Shown here one piece after another: positions 56,710-64,000 of a DNA stretch of 64,000 bases. Location: contig NZ_JBFAPA010000018.1 of assembly GCF_040675465.1 (NCBI RefSeq), forward strand, positions 218,927-282,926, in the 5' to 3' direction. Both the position numbers and the translations under genes were made by a program. The DNA comes from Kibdelosporangium sp040675465 (GTDB lineage: Bacteria; Actinomycetota; Actinomycetes; Mycobacteriales; Pseudonocardiaceae). The first letter of the stretch is position 1. Each line of letters opens with the position of its first letter. The notes under the pieces were generated by a model that made no database searches, had not been told where the DNA came from, and saw only the letters and a program-made list of their open reading frames with translations.

Positions 56710-58080
56710 GTGACCTCGCTGCCCGCTGGTGCGACCACGGACGACCCGGACGTGCTCGCCTCCTATGCGACCGATCGGGCGACGTTCTGTCCCGGTGGCC
56801 GGGCCAGGGCGCTGGTGCGGGCGAGGTCGGTCCAGGATGTGGTGGAAACCCTTCAGTGGGCGCACGAGAACGGCGTGCCCGTCGTCCCGCAGGGAGCCCG
56901 CACCGGGCTCTCTGGCGGGGCGAACGCGATCGACGGATGCGTGCTGCTGAACGTGTCGAAGCTCGACCAGATCCTCGAGATCGACGTGGAGGAGCAGATC
57001 GCCGTCGTGCAGCCGGGCGTCATCAACGCGACGCTCGCCGCGGCGGTGGCCGAGAAGGGCCTGTACTACCCGCCGGATCCGGGGTCGAAGGACATCTCGT
57101 CGATCGGCGGCAACGTGGCGACCAACGCCGGTGGCATGTGCTGCCTCAAGTACGGCGTGACGGGCGACTTCGTGCGCGGCCTTCAGGTTGTGGTTGCCGA
57201 CGGTCGAGTGATGCGCACCGGCCGAAGGACAGCCAAAGGTGTGGCCGGCTACGACCTGACTCACCTCTTCGTGGGATCAGAGGGAACACTCGGCGTCATC
57301 ACCGAGGTCACCGTCGCCCTCCGGCCGGCCGCAGCCCGGCCGTTGACCGCCGTCGCGTTCTTCGACACCGCCATCGATGCGGGCCGGACGGTCGCGGACT
57401 ACCTGGGTGCCGGTTTCCGCCCGGTCGTCCTGGAACTGATGGACCGTCCCTCGATCGAGGCGATCTCCAAGCTGCAGGACCTCGGCTTCCCGCCGGGCGT
57501 GGGTGCCGTGTTGATCGCGCAGTCCGATGTCGGTGCTTCGGAACTGACCGCGTTCGAGGTCTCGGCCCGCAGGTGTGCGGCGACCGACGTGATCGTCGCC
57601 GACGACCCGGCCGAGGGCGACCTGCTGATGCAGGGCCGCCGGCTCGCGGGCCTGGCGTTCGACGAGTACCCCGCCTGCCTGGTCGATGACGTGTGCGTGC
57701 CGCGCCGCCACCTCGCCGCCCTGATCGAGGGCGTCGAGCAGATCGGCGAGGAGTACGGCGTGCTGGTCGCCTGCGTCGGTCACGCGGGCGACGGCAACAT
57801 GCACCCCGCCGTCTTGTTCGACCATTCCCAGGCCGACGCGGCACAACGCGCGTTCGGCGCCATCATGCGGCTCGGCCTGGACCTGGGCGGCACGATCACC
57901 GGCGAGCACGGAGTCGGCCTGCTCAAACGCGAGTGGCTGGCCCGCGAGCTGGACGAGGCCGCGCTCTGGGCGCACCACCAGCTGAAGAACGCGTTCGATC
58001 CGCGCGGCATCCTCAACCCCGGACGAGTGATCAACTCCACGCCGGGTGGACGGGCGGATGCCGATCGAAGATCATCTTAG
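56710..58080 (+). CDS. FAD-linked oxidase, GlcD type (second copy)
   Basis: 456 residues with the same architecture as the oxidase at 51.6 kb: Val-Pro-Gln-Gly-Ala-Arg-Thr-Gly-Leu-Ser-Gly-Gly near 60-71, Gly-Gly-Asn-Val-Ala-Thr-Asn-Ala-Gly-Gly near 134-143, Val-Gly-His-Ala-Gly-Asp-Gly-Asn-Met-His near 357, and Phe-Asp-Pro-Arg-Gly-Ile-Leu-Asn-Pro-Gly near the end. The two are clearly paralogous but distant. TAACGT six bases before the GTG overlaps the propeller-gene stop, suggesting its own leaderless transcript. 2-hydroxyacid substrate not known. Confidence 0.88.
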   Translation: MTSLPAGATTDDPDVLASYATDRATFCPGGRARALVRARSVQDVVETLQWAHENGVPVVPQGARTGLSGGANAIDGCVLLNVSKLDQILEIDVEEQIAVVQPGVINATLAAAVAEKGLYYPPDPGSKDISSIGGNVATNAGGMCCLKYGVTGDFVRGLQVVVADGRVMRTGRRTAKGVAGYDLTHLFVGSEGTLGVITEVTVALRPAAARPLTAVAFFDTAIDAGRTVADYLGAGFRPVVLELMDRPSIEAISKLQDLGFPPGVGAVLIAQSDVGASELTAFEVSARRCAATDVIVADDPAEGDLLMQGRRLAGLAFDEYPACLVDDVCVPRRHLAALIEGVEQIGEEYGVLVACVGHAGDGNMHPAVLFDHSQADAAQRAFGAIMRLGLDLGGTITGEHGVGLLKREWLARELDEAALWAHHQLKNAFDPRGILNPGRVINSTPGGRADADRRSS

Positions 58081-58110
58081 ACGGGAGAGGTGCCGGCGAG
58101 GGAGTGTTCG

Positions 58111-58749
58111 ATGCGTACCTTGCGGCGTGAGATGGCCAGGATCTGGGCCTGTGTGACCGACCGGTCACGAGGGCACCTGGTGCTGGCGGCAGTGGTCTCG
58201 TTGTGGACCCTGGCCTGGGTGATTGGCCAGGCAGTGGCGCCGCCGATGACGCCACTGGACGTCCCCCGTTCGCTGATGTCCTGGGCGGACATCCCGACGG
58301 GCTGGCTGGACAACGTGACGGAATGGGCCCGGAACCCGGACCGGAGCGCGGTACTGGGCCTGGTGGCGATAGCAGGCGGCCTGCTGTGGGCCGCGGGAAC
58401 GGAACGCGCGCAGTTCCCCGCGGTCCTCGGCTGGCTGGCCGTTCTGGTTGCGGCCGAAGGAATCGGTTACCACCCAGCCGTGCTCCGGGCGGTGCTCGCG
58501 ATGGTCGGCTTCATCGCGGTGCTGACACTGGTGTCGTTGCCGGGCAAGGTATCGGTGATGATGAACCGGATCGTGCTGATCCCCAAGGACGTCATCCGGG
58601 CGGGAGCCACAGCGGCGGCAATGGCCGCCATGGTCCCCCTTCTCGTCCCCGGCCTCGCCATCGTCCGCCTGCTCCGCCCCTACGTGACCCACCCACCCCG
58701 AGTCCCCGCCCCCAGAGAACCGGCCACCAAAACCCTGGTCCGCGACTGA
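58111..58749 (+). CDS. Multi-pass membrane protein of unknown function
   Basis: 212 residues, with hydrophobic segments at about 22-43, 80-97, 105-120, 128-146 and 168-190. GGGAG precedes the ATG at 58111. The tail is Pro/Arg-rich. I do not recognise the family. Convergent with the F420-type oxidoreductase gene, three bases apart. Confidence 0.72.
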   Translation: MRTLRREMARIWACVTDRSRGHLVLAAVVSLWTLAWVIGQAVAPPMTPLDVPRSLMSWADIPTGWLDNVTEWARNPDRSAVLGLVAIAGGLLWAAGTERAQFPAVLGWLAVLVAAEGIGYHPAVLRAVLAMVGFIAVLTLVSLPGKVSVMMNRIVLIPKDVIRAGATAAAMAAMVPLLVPGLAIVRLLRPYVTHPPRVPAPREPATKTLVRD

Positions 58750-58752
58750 TGT

Positions 58753-59592
58753 TTATTGCGGTGCCACGGTCTTGATGGCTTCTTCGGTCCATGGGCCGTG
58801 GGTGATCACGCCGACGTGGTCGAATCCCAGCTCGGCGAACGCGTCGCAGCGGGCGGCGAACTGGGCAGCGGTCTCGTCCCGGCCCAGCCGTGTCCCGATG
58901 GTCTTCTCGATCGAGTCGTAGTCGCGCCCGAGGTCCGCGCAGTGTGCGGCGAGCACAGAAAGCTTGTGCCGCACGGTCTTCCCGCCGTCCGGGATGTCGA
59001 AGAGGTTGCAGGCGTCGGCGTACTGCGCCACGAACCGCAACGTCTTCCGCTCACCCATGCCGCCCACCAGGATCCGCGGCCGAGCGGGAGGCAGCGGGCT
59101 GTCCACCGGCCGCGTGAGCTGGAAGTGCTTGCCGGAGAACGCCGATGTGTCACCGGACCACATCTGGTGCGCCAGCTGGAGCGTCTCCTCCAGCTGCTCG
59201 AACCGTTGCGCCACAGGCGGAAACGGCAGGCCCATGTACTTGGCCTCGTCCTCCTGGTGCCCGGTGCCCACGCCGAACCACGCCCGTCCGCCGGTGAGCG
59301 TGGCGAGGGTGCTCACCGCCTTGATCAGCACCGCGGGTGGCCGGAACGTCACTCCGGCCACCATCGTGCCGAGATGTACCCGATAGGTGTGAGCCGCGAG
59401 GTAACCGAGTGTGGTCATGGCTTCGAGGTGCTCGGTGTGGGTGGGGTCGGCGAACGGGTCGACCTGCAACAGGTGGTCGGCGACCCACACGGTGTCGATT
59501 CCGGCCGCGTCCGCCGCCTGGGCGATCCGGCTCAGCTCCACGGCCGGTGAACCCGGCCACGAGTAGTTCGTGATGCTGATGCTGACCTTCAT
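58753..59592 (-). CDS. LLM-class F420-dependent oxidoreductase
   Basis: 279 residues of the luciferase-like monooxygenase TIM barrel: Met-Lys-Val-Ser-Ile-Ser-Ile start, Ile-Asp-Thr-Val-Trp-Val-Ala-Asp-His near 32-40, Leu-Gly-Thr-Met-Val near 74, Phe-Gly-Val-Gly-Thr-Gly-His near 106-112, and Leu-Val-Gly-Gly-Met-Gly near 175. Such proteins use F420 or FMN; F420 is typical for this group. The ATG overlaps the stop of the upstream SnoaL-like gene. Operon regulated perhaps by the divergent TetR gene. Confidence 0.86.
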   Translation of the reverse strand: MKVSISITNYSWPGSPAVELSRIAQAADAAGIDTVWVADHLLQVDPFADPTHTEHLEAMTTLGYLAAHTYRVHLGTMVAGVTFRPPAVLIKAVSTLATLTGGRAWFGVGTGHQEDEAKYMGLPFPPVAQRFEQLEETLQLAHQMWSGDTSAFSGKHFQLTRPVDSPLPPARPRILVGGMGERKTLRFVAQYADACNLFDIPDGGKTVRHKLSVLAAHCADLGRDYDSIEKTIGTRLGRDETAAQFAARCDAFAELGFDHVGVITHGPWTEEAIKTVAPQ

Positions 59593-59981
59593 CGCTGCAC
59601 CTCGAACGGCATTCCCCCGATCGGGGACAGGTGCTGTCCCGCGAGCCGCCACTGCTCCCCGTCTTTTACCCAGATGTGTGTTACCCGGAACCGGCCGTTG
59701 GCCGGGTTGCCCTGGAACTGCGCTTCCTGGGAGTGCACGCCGACGCTGACCGCGGTCGTGCCGTACGAGCGAACCGCGACGTCGGTCCAGTCCAGACGCT
59801 GGGTCACGAGTCCGCCGCTGGGGTAGCGCGCCAGCCACTGCTGCTTGTCCAGCACGAACCCCACCGGCCCGACCAGGGTGAAGTCGTCGGTGGTCAACGC
59901 GTCGAGCGCGGCCACGTCGCCGCGGACCTCGGCGTCCGCCCACTGCTTGCCCCGCTCCAGGATCTGCTGCTCGGTCGTCAT
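59589..59981 (-). CDS. SnoaL/DUF4440-like small protein
   Basis: 130 residues with the NTF2-like cone fold: N-terminal helix (Gln-Gln-Ile-Leu-Glu-Arg-Gly-Lys-Gln-Trp), Leu-Thr-Thr-Asp-Asp-Phe-Thr-Leu-Val-Gly, and Trp-Val-Lys-Asp-Gly-Glu-Gln-Trp-Arg-Leu-Ala. GAGGAGG precedes the ATG. First gene of a two-gene operon with the F420-type oxidoreductase; divergent from TetR. Substrate unknown. Confidence 0.82.
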   Translation of the reverse strand: MTTEQQILERGKQWADAEVRGDVAALDALTTDDFTLVGPVGFVLDKQQWLARYPSGGLVTQRLDWTDVAVRSYGTTAVSVGVHSQEAQFQGNPANGRFRVTHIWVKDGEQWRLAGQHLSPIGGMPFEVQR

Positions 59982-60014
59982 GGGAACCTCCTCGTCCAAC
60001 AAACTTAGTGTCAC

Positions 60015-60038
60015 TCTAAATTTAGATCCGCTCTAAAT
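60015..60038. promoter_or_regulatory. TetR operator between divergent genes
   Basis: TCTAAATTTAGA is a perfect 12-base palindrome and TCTAAAT is repeated at 60032-60038, in an AT-rich patch of the 65-base divergent promoter region. It fits the binding site of the adjacent TetR protein. Confidence 0.6.
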
Positions 60039-60046
60039 CAAGTGCT

Positions 60047-60682
60047 ATGCTCCGGCTCGTGATCGAAGAGGGCCTGCGCGAGCGCAAGAAGCGGGAGACC
60101 AGGAGGCAGATCGCCGAGGCGGCGGTCGGCCTGTTCGCCGAGCGCGGCTTCGAGCAGGTGCCGGTGTCCGATGTGGCGCGGGCCGCCGGTGTCTCGGTGG
60201 CCACCGTCTTCAACTACTTCGGCACCAAGGAAGCGCTTGTCTACAGTGGACTAGAGGCGTTCGAGGAGGAGCTGATCGCCGCTGTGGCCGAACGCCCGCG
60301 GGGCGTGTCGGTGCTCGCCGCGTTCCGCGACCTGGTGACCCACCCCAGCGGGCTGCTCGCCAGCCACGACCCCGATGCCCTCGACCGCATCGCCATCGCG
60401 GCCCGGATCACCGCGGGCAGCCCCGCACTGCAGGCGCGCGAACGTGAACTGAACGACCGCCGCGCCGGCCGCCTCGCCACCCTGATCGCCAAGGAGATCG
60501 GCGCCGCCGCGGGCGACATCGAACCGTGGGTGCGTGCCAACGCCCTGGTCGGCGTCCAGCACGCGATGCTCAAGTACCTGCACAGCCAGGTCCTGGCCGG
60601 CCGCCGCGACCCAGGCCTCGCAGAAGATCTTGTAGCGCAAGGAAACGCGGCATTTGACGCGCTCGAACAGGGCCTTCGGTGA
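60047..60682 (+). CDS. TetR-family transcriptional regulator
   Basis: 211 residues. Helix-turn-helix near 37-57 (Val-Ser-Asp-Val-Ala-Arg-Ala-Ala-Gly-Val-Ser-Val-Ala-Thr-Val-Phe-Asn-Tyr-Phe), the ligand domain after it. Lies divergent to the SnoaL/F420-type operon with a palindromic operator between, so probably represses both. ATG 60047 used; GTG 60059 possible; no ribosome binding site, consistent with a leaderless message. Confidence 0.88.
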   Translation: MLRLVIEEGLRERKKRETRRQIAEAAVGLFAERGFEQVPVSDVARAAGVSVATVFNYFGTKEALVYSGLEAFEEELIAAVAERPRGVSVLAAFRDLVTHPSGLLASHDPDALDRIAIAARITAGSPALQARERELNDRRAGRLATLIAKEIGAAAGDIEPWVRANALVGVQHAMLKYLHSQVLAGRRDPGLAEDLVAQGNAAFDALEQGLR

Positions 60683-60822
60683 GTACAGTGACGCCAGGCC
60701 GGCCGGGGGAATGAGGTTCGCGCGCAGGACCGGCCGACACGCCCGCCGTTCGCAGGGTTCGCCCGGTGGACGGCGGTGGTACAACTAAGACGGACGTTCT
60801 GTTTGCGGCAGGAGGGTCTCCA

Positions 60823-61899
60823 ATGGCGGATACCCAGAGCATCGCGGTCGGTGTGCCACGCGAGTCAGCACCGGGAGAACGACGGGTCGCACTCGTGCCC
60901 AAGGTCGTTGGGCGGTTGCGGTCCGCGGGGCTGGACGTGGTGGTCGAACCCGGTGCGGGTAGCGGCGCGTTGATGTCCGACTGGCTCTACGAGGAGGCCG
61001 GGGCGACCCTCGGTGACCCGTGGGCCTGCGAGATCGTGGTCAAAGTGGCCGCGCCGACGGCGGAGGAGATCCACCGTCTGAAACCCGGCAGCGTGCTGAT
61101 CGGCTTCCTGGGCAAGGACGTCGAAGCGCTCGCCACAGCCGATGTGCACGGCTTCGCCATGGAGGCGATCCCGCGGATCTCCCGCGCCCAGTCGATGGAC
61201 GCCCTGTCCTCACAGAGCAGCGTCGCCGGATACCTGGCCGCTTTGCTTGGGGCGCAACACCTTACGCGGTTCTACCCGATGCTGACGACCGCCGCGGGCA
61301 CGGTCCCGCCGGCGAAGGTCCTCGTCATGGGGGCGGGTGTGGCGGGACTGCAGGCGCTGGCCACGGCCCGGCGGCTGGGCGCGCAGACCACCGGTTACGA
61401 CGTGCGACCGGAAGTCGCTGAACAGGTGCGATCTGTCGGCGCCAAGTGGCTCGATGTGGGGATCACCGCCACCGGTGAGGGTGGCTATGCGCGAGCGCTG
61501 ACCGACGAGGAACGCGCCGAACAGCTGAAAAAACTCAACGAAGCGGTGATCGGCTACGACGTCGTCATCACCACCGCGCAGGTCCCCGGCCGCAAGGCGC
61601 CGACCCTGGTCACCGCCGACGCGGTCACCGCGATGCGGGCGGGCAGCGTGATCGTCGACCTGGCGGGGGAGTCCGGCGGCAACTGCGAGCTGAGCGCGCC
61701 CGGCGAGGTCGTGGTCCGGCACGACGTCACCATCGTCGCGCCGCTGAACCTGCCGGCGAGCATGCCCGAGCACGCCAGCGAGCTGTACGCGCGCAACGTG
61801 CAAGCCTTGCTCGACCTGCTGGTCACCGACGGGAAGCTGACCCTGGACTTCGACGACGAGATCGTCGCGTCCGCGTGCGTCACCAGGAAGGACTCCTGA
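60823..61899 (+). CDS. pntAA: NAD(P) transhydrogenase subunit alpha part 1
   Basis: 358-residue NAD(H)-binding domain I of the proton-translocating transhydrogenase. Landmarks: Gly-Val-Pro-Arg-Glu-Ser-Ala-Pro-Gly-Glu-Arg-Arg-Val-Ala at 9-22, nucleotide fold Val-Met-Gly-Ala-Gly-Val-Ala-Gly-Leu-Gln-Ala near 168-178, and Pro-Gly-Arg-Lys-Ala-Pro near 252. GGAGGG precedes the ATG. First of three overlapping genes; the alpha subunit is split in two as in many actinobacteria. Couples H+ flow to NADPH formation from NADH. Confidence 0.94.
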   Translation: MADTQSIAVGVPRESAPGERRVALVPKVVGRLRSAGLDVVVEPGAGSGALMSDWLYEEAGATLGDPWACEIVVKVAAPTAEEIHRLKPGSVLIGFLGKDVEALATADVHGFAMEAIPRISRAQSMDALSSQSSVAGYLAALLGAQHLTRFYPMLTTAAGTVPPAKVLVMGAGVAGLQALATARRLGAQTTGYDVRPEVAEQVRSVGAKWLDVGITATGEGGYARALTDEERAEQLKKLNEAVIGYDVVITTAQVPGRKAPTLVTADAVTAMRAGSVIVDLAGESGGNCELSAPGEVVVRHDVTIVAPLNLPASMPEHASELYARNVQALLDLLVTDGKLTLDFDDEIVASACVTRKDS

Positions 61900-62210
61900 T
61901 GCTGGTCGAGAACCTGGCCATCCTGGTGCTCGCGGGCTTCGTCGGCTTCGCGGTGATCTCCAAGGTGCCCAACACCCTGCACACACCCCTGATGTCCGGC
62001 ACGAACGCCATCCACGGCATCGTCCTGCTCGGCGCCCTGCTGGTGCTGGGCCTGGGCGCGACCGGCACGCTGGATTCCATCCTGCTGGTGATCGCCATCG
62101 CGTTCGGCACCATCAACGTCGTCGGCGGGTTCCTTGTGACGGATCGGATGCTTGCGATGTTCAAGACCCGGCCCGCGGGGTCGAGCACTGACAAGGAGCC
62201 GGAGGAATGA
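61899..62210 (+). CDS. pntAB: NAD(P) transhydrogenase subunit alpha part 2 (membrane part)
   Basis: 103 residues with three to four transmembrane helices (about 4-22, 33-52, 60-86) and the conserved Pro-Asn-Thr-Leu-His-Thr-Pro-Leu-Met-Ser-Gly-Thr-Asn-Ala. Its ATG overlaps the pntAA stop (TGATG) and its end overlaps pntB by four bases. Forms half of the proton channel. Confidence 0.93.
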   Translation: MLVENLAILVLAGFVGFAVISKVPNTLHTPLMSGTNAIHGIVLLGALLVLGLGATGTLDSILLVIAIAFGTINVVGGFLVTDRMLAMFKTRPAGSSTDKEPEE

Positions 62211-63607
62211 GCTGGCTCCAGGATCCCGCGACGATCCAGTGTCTGTACATCCTCGCGTTCGCCTTGTTCATCTACGGCCTGATGGGCCTCACCGGTCCCC
62301 GAACCGCCGTGCGCGGCAACATGATCGCCGCCGTCGGTATGGCGATCGCCGTGCTGGCAACGGCTTTGACCAAGGGGATGGGCAACTGGTGGCTCATCCT
62401 GCTCGGTCTCGCGCTGGGTACCGCGGTCGGGGTTCCGGCCGCGCGCAAGGTGAAGATGACCGCGATGCCACAGATGGTGGCTCTGTTCAACGGGGTCGGC
62501 GGTGGCGCCGTCGCGTTGGTCGCGTGGGTTGAGTTCCGGCAGAGCAACGGTTTCTCGGGCGCGCCGGTCTACGTGTCGATTGCGACGCTGTTCGCCGCGT
62601 TGGTCGGGTCGGTGTCGTTCTGGGGCTCGAACGTGGCGTTCGGCAAGCTCCAGGAAATCCTGCCCGGCCGTCCGCTGACCGTCGGCAGGTTCCAGCAGCC
62701 GTTGAACCTCCTGCTGCTGTTGGTCGCGGTCGTCTGTGGGGTCGCCGTCGTCGCGGGTGGCACATCCGAGTGGCTGATGATCGGCCTATTGGTGGCTTCG
62801 GCACTACTCGGCGTGGCGGTCGTCCTGCCCATCGGCGGTGCGGACATGCCGGTCGTCATCTCTTTGCTGAACGCGTTCACCGGATTGAGTGCCGCGGCCA
62901 CCGGTATCGCGCTCGACAACACCGCGCTGATCGTGGCCGGGATGATCGTCGGCGCGTCCGGTTCGATCCTGACCAACCTGATGGCCAAGGCGATGAACCG
63001 CTCGATCCCGGCCATCGTCGCCGGTGGCTTCGGCGGGGACGGGTCCGCGCCGGCCAAGGGCGGCCCGGTCGACAAGACCGTGCGCCGGACCTCGGCCTCC
63101 GACGCCGCCATCCAGATGAGCTACGCCCGCCAGGTCGTCGTCGTGCCTGGTTACGGCATGGCCGTCGCCCAGGCCCAGCACGCCGTCCGCGAGATGGCCA
63201 AGGAGCTGGAGGCCAAGGGCGTGACGGTCTACTACGCGATCCACCCGGTCGCCGGCCGGATGCCCGGGCACATGAACGTGCTGCTCGCCGAGGCCGACGT
63301 GCCCTACGAGCAACTCAAGGAGATGGACGAGATCAACGGGGAGTTCGCCCGGACCGACGTCGCCCTGGTGATCGGCGCCAACGACGTCACCAACCCGGCG
63401 GCGCACACCGACCCCGGCTCGCCCATCTATGGCATGCCGATCCTCAACGTGAACGAGAGCAAGTCGGTCATCGTCCTGAAGCGTTCGATGAGTCCCGGCT
63501 TCGCCGGAGTCGACAACGAGCTCTACTACGACCCGAGGACCGCGATGCTCTTCGGCGACGCGAAGCGGTCCGTCTCCGCGGTGGTGGAGGAGCTACGGGC
63601 CCTCTGA
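62207..63607 (+). CDS. pntB: NAD(P) transhydrogenase subunit beta
   Basis: 466 residues: eight or nine transmembrane helices in the first 270 residues, then the NADP(H)-binding domain III with Val-Val-Val-Pro-Gly-Tyr-Gly-Met-Ala near 311-319, Ile-His-Pro-Val-Ala-Gly-Arg-Met-Pro-Gly-His-Met-Asn near 346, Gly-Ala-Asn-Asp-Val-Thr-Asn-Pro near 390 and the C-terminal Tyr-Asp/Lys-Arg-Ser segment. ATGA overlap with pntAB. Confidence 0.95.
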   Translation: MSWLQDPATIQCLYILAFALFIYGLMGLTGPRTAVRGNMIAAVGMAIAVLATALTKGMGNWWLILLGLALGTAVGVPAARKVKMTAMPQMVALFNGVGGGAVALVAWVEFRQSNGFSGAPVYVSIATLFAALVGSVSFWGSNVAFGKLQEILPGRPLTVGRFQQPLNLLLLLVAVVCGVAVVAGGTSEWLMIGLLVASALLGVAVVLPIGGADMPVVISLLNAFTGLSAAATGIALDNTALIVAGMIVGASGSILTNLMAKAMNRSIPAIVAGGFGGDGSAPAKGGPVDKTVRRTSASDAAIQMSYARQVVVVPGYGMAVAQAQHAVREMAKELEAKGVTVYYAIHPVAGRMPGHMNVLLAEADVPYEQLKEMDEINGEFARTDVALVIGANDVTNPAAHTDPGSPIYGMPILNVNESKSVIVLKRSMSPGFAGVDNELYYDPRTAMLFGDAKRSVSAVVEELRAL

Positions 63608-63631
63608 CCTGCGAAGACTCCGTTAAGGGGA

Positions 63632-63654
63632 CCCCCCTGAAACGGCCCGTTCGG
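63632..63654 (+). terminator. Hairpin after pntB
   Basis: CCCCC-tgAAACG-GCC-CGTT-CGGGG: an imperfect GC-rich stem 25 bases after the stop. A second short hairpin, CCCCGG-AAA-CCGGGG, follows at 63691-63705. Confidence 0.45.
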
Positions 63655-63778
63655 GGGCGTGTAACTTTATCCAGGCCAGAGCGAAACGGGCCCCGGAAAC
63701 CGGGGAACGAGCGAAGGCCCCAAACATAGCAGTACAAGCCCCTCGATGGCTCTTGCGGTCTGACGGGTGTGCGTGTGT

Positions 63779-63801
63779 TGTTTGAGAACTCAACAGTGTG
63801 T
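63779..63801 (+). promoter_or_regulatory. rrn leader antitermination (boxA-like) region
   Basis: TTGTTTGAGAACTCAACAG followed by TGTG is the conserved leader element found before 16S genes of mycobacteria and relatives. The 300-base gap 63608-63912 is otherwise rRNA promoter and processing region; an individual -35/-10 pair could not be assigned with confidence. A TGTCAG/CTGACA stem at about 63883-63906 is probably part of the RNase III processing structure. Confidence 0.7.
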
Positions 63802-63912
63802 CGAACTATTAAAGCCAGTAGAGCTTTATGATGAACCCCTTTGTGGGTTCCTTTGAGATGGACAGATGGGCCAGAATTGGTCTGTCAGGACATCAGATTT
63901 TCTGACAAAGCA

Positions 63913-64000
63913 TTGTTGGAGAGTTTGATCCTGGCTCAGGACGAACGCTGGCGGCGTGCTTAACACATGCAAGTCGAGCGGTAAGGCCCTTCGGGGTACA
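63913..64000 (+). rRNA. rrs: 16S ribosomal RNA, 5' end only
   Basis: GAGAGTTTGATCCTGGCTC and onward is the universal start of 16S rRNA; the E. coli position 8 A corresponds to 63920, giving a 5' end near 63913. The gene runs out of the window. The first variable loop (AGCGGTAAGGCCCTTCGGGG) is of the Pseudonocardiaceae type. Confidence 0.97.

Overview
The window is high-GC actinobacterial DNA. The first bases of the 16S rRNA gene at the right edge, the glyS/smtB/zur and dgt/dnaG neighbourhoods, F420-type and mycobacteria-like gene content, abundant GTG starts and many apparently leaderless genes all point to the family Pseudonocardiaceae (Amycolatopsis/Kibdelosporangium-like). Genus is an inference from the 16S 5' end and gene style, not a database result.

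Left part (1-6.3 kb) is a zinc island: a COG0701/UPF0718 permease (cut by the window edge) with its TIGR03943 partner, the ArsR/SmtB and Fur/Zur repressors overlapping in one operon, a very Cys/His-rich 110-aa protein that looks like a zinc store, and glycyl-tRNA synthetase with a four-Cys zinc ribbon. Then come an AbiEi-like protein and a four-gene ABC exporter/two-component operon (7.6-11 kb). Next is the conserved YdcF-dgt ... dnaG block, in which dgt and dnaG are separated by about 4.9 kb holding a tRNA-Asn relic, a dead Lrp/AsnC gene, a serpin, a crotonase, and an ECF41 sigma factor with its carboxymuconolactone decarboxylase partner. A tRNA-Asn gene and a CAT-anticodon tRNA gene lie at 21.4-21.6 kb.

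The middle (21.8-31 kb) holds small regulator/enzyme pairs: hemerythrin, HxlR-SCP2, acyl-CoA dehydrogenase, TetR, HxlR with a divergent decarboxylase, exonuclease III, and a second ECF sigma with two divergent NmrA/SDR genes. Both ECF loci carry near-identical promoters of the form GTCAC-containing -35, 16-17 nt, CGTC. Then follow the topoisomerase subunits B and A (31.1-37 kb); subunit A is interrupted by a 436-residue intein whose homing-endonuclease motif looks damaged.

The right part (37-64 kb) carries a secreted polysaccharide/lipid group (PL6 lyase, lipoprotein, GH97 enzyme, lipase, xylulokinase), an unlisted 22-residue peptide with eight cysteines, a glycosyltransferase, a second two-component system, a divergent EF-Tu with an elfamycin-resistance-type substitution and a structured leader, a short Erm-family methyltransferase next to it, two GlcD-type FAD oxidases with a TPP enzyme and a quinoprotein-like beta-propeller, an F420-type oxidoreductase with a TetR regulator, the three-subunit proton-translocating transhydrogenase, and finally the rrn leader and 16S start. 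No CRISPR array, insertion sequence or prophage was seen. Several intergenic gaps are filled with degenerate GC-rich short repeats.
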